From DASZZV01 sp035544835 (GTDB lineage: Bacteria; Acidobacteriota; Thermoanaerobaculia; Gp7-AA8), in contig DASZZV010000232.1 of NCBI GenBank assembly GCA_035544835.1, positions 1 to 5,666 of the forward strand: 5,666 nucleotides of DNA, in the 5' to 3' direction. Position 1 is the first letter of the stretch, and each line of letters opens with the position of its first letter. Positions 5,183 through 5,666 of this stretch are shown here, in pieces. The notes under the pieces were generated by a model that saw only the letters and a list, made by a program, of their open reading frames with translations, made no database searches and had not been told where the DNA came from. Made by a program: the position numbers and the translations under genes.

Positions 5183-5666
5183 TCACACCCGGCACTGCTT
5201 CTCCACCGGCTCGGCGTGAACCGTGACCAATACGCGTGGAAAGGCCTCGTGAATTCTTTCCTTCACCAGCTCGGTCACCGAATGGGCTTCCTCGAAGGAT
5301 ACCTCGCGATCGATCCACAGCTCGAACTCGATGAAACGTTCGCCGGCCGCTCGGCGCGTCTTGAGGTTGTCGAAGCCGATCACCGAGGGATGGGAACGTT
5401 CGATTGCTCGGATGATCGCCTCGATCTCATGGTGAGGGAGCGACCGGTCCATCAGCTCGTTCGACGCCTCCCAGATGAGACGTCCGGCATTCCAGGCGAT
5501 CCAGGCGGCGATCGGGACGGCCAGAATGGAATCGATGATGACCCGGCCGGTCAGTCGAACCAGCAGCAGCGCCGTAATCGTGGTGATGTTGGCCACGACG
5601 TCGGAGGTGTAATGGAGCGCGTCGGCCTCGAGCGCCGAGCTCTGCTCGCTGACGGCGCGAAGGCTG
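5183..5666 (-). CDS. Cation diffusion facilitator (CDF/FieF-like) transporter, C-terminal part
   Basis: The minus strand is open from the window edge to the TGA at 5183, giving 160 residues of the C-terminal part of a CDF metal-proton antiporter. The fifth transmembrane helix carries the metal-binding HxxxD in LHYTSDVVANI, matching His153/Asp157 of E. coli FieF (HYQSDV). The sixth helix is SILAVPIAAWIAWNAGRLIW. It is followed by the family linker NELMDRSLPHHEIEAI and the cytoplasmic ferredoxin-like domain (GFDNLKTRRAAGERFIEFEL, EEAHSVTELVKERI, VTVHAEP). Two cytoplasmic His ligands of FieF (His261, His283) are present, whereas positions matching His232 and His248 appear as Asp and Glu. That may alter metal choice or regulatory binding. 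The substrate (Zn, Fe, Mn or Cd) cannot be set from this fragment. A GTG at 5596 lies inside a helix and is not the true start. It is the first gene of the leftward cluster visible here. Confidence 0.9.
   Translation of the reverse strand, partial: SLRAVSEQSSALEADALHYTSDVVANITTITALLLVRLTGRVIIDSILAVPIAAWIAWNAGRLIWEASNELMDRSLPHHEIEAIIRAIERSHPSVIGFDNLKTRRAAGERFIEFELWIDREVSFEEAHSVTELVKERIHEAFPRVLVTVHAEPVEKQCRV

Noticed and set aside
5183..5185. TGA ending the CDF gene as a second recoded codon
   Set aside because: The protein is at full family length there, and what follows is the non-coding heptamer repeat, so it is an ordinary stop.

Overview
This is a GC-rich bacterial window with frequent GTG starts. 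It carries one plus-strand gene flanked by minus-strand genes. The gene content (an RlmN/Cfr-family radical SAM protein, a DedA-rhodanese fusion, a GT39-like membrane protein ending in a DUF4214-like module, and a CDF transporter) would suit an Acidobacteriota- or delta-proteobacterium-like organism. Nothing here fixes the taxon, and no phage, transposase, CRISPR or RNA gene was recognised.

Layout. Positions 1-217 (minus) hold the N-terminal part of a small TPM-domain-like membrane protein cut by the window edge. A divergent spacer of about 190 bp separates it from an RlmN/Cfr-family radical SAM methyltransferase on the plus strand (about 405-1487). A 191-bp convergent spacer (1488-1678) follows and is full of inverted repeats. 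From the right edge to 1679 the minus strand carries, in transcription order, the C-terminal part of a CDF metal-cation transporter (5666-5183), a 71-bp gap with six heptamer GCTNNNN units, a DedA membrane protein fused to a rhodanese domain (5111-4077), and a GT39-like glycosyltransferase (about 4051-1679). The last two genes are close enough to be cotranscribed.

The most important observation is an in-frame TGA at 4305-4307 inside the DedA-rhodanese gene. It falls exactly on the second cysteine of the usual C-x-C-P-N-E active-site loop of this fusion family. The same reading frame continues past it with 75 well-conserved residues of rhodanese fold and tail. An imperfect hairpin with a GUGU apical loop lies about 22 nt downstream, within the range for bacterial SECIS elements. 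The simplest reading is a selenocysteine-containing DedA-rhodanese with a C-T-U redox/sulfur-transfer motif. A nonsense mutation or base-call error remains possible. A conventional gene caller would truncate the protein at 4305 and might wrongly extend the next gene upstream to 4282.

Functionally, DedA proteins are linked to undecaprenyl-phosphate recycling, and GT39-type enzymes use polyprenyl-phosphate-linked sugars. The pair could therefore work together in envelope glycosylation; this is inference from adjacency only.
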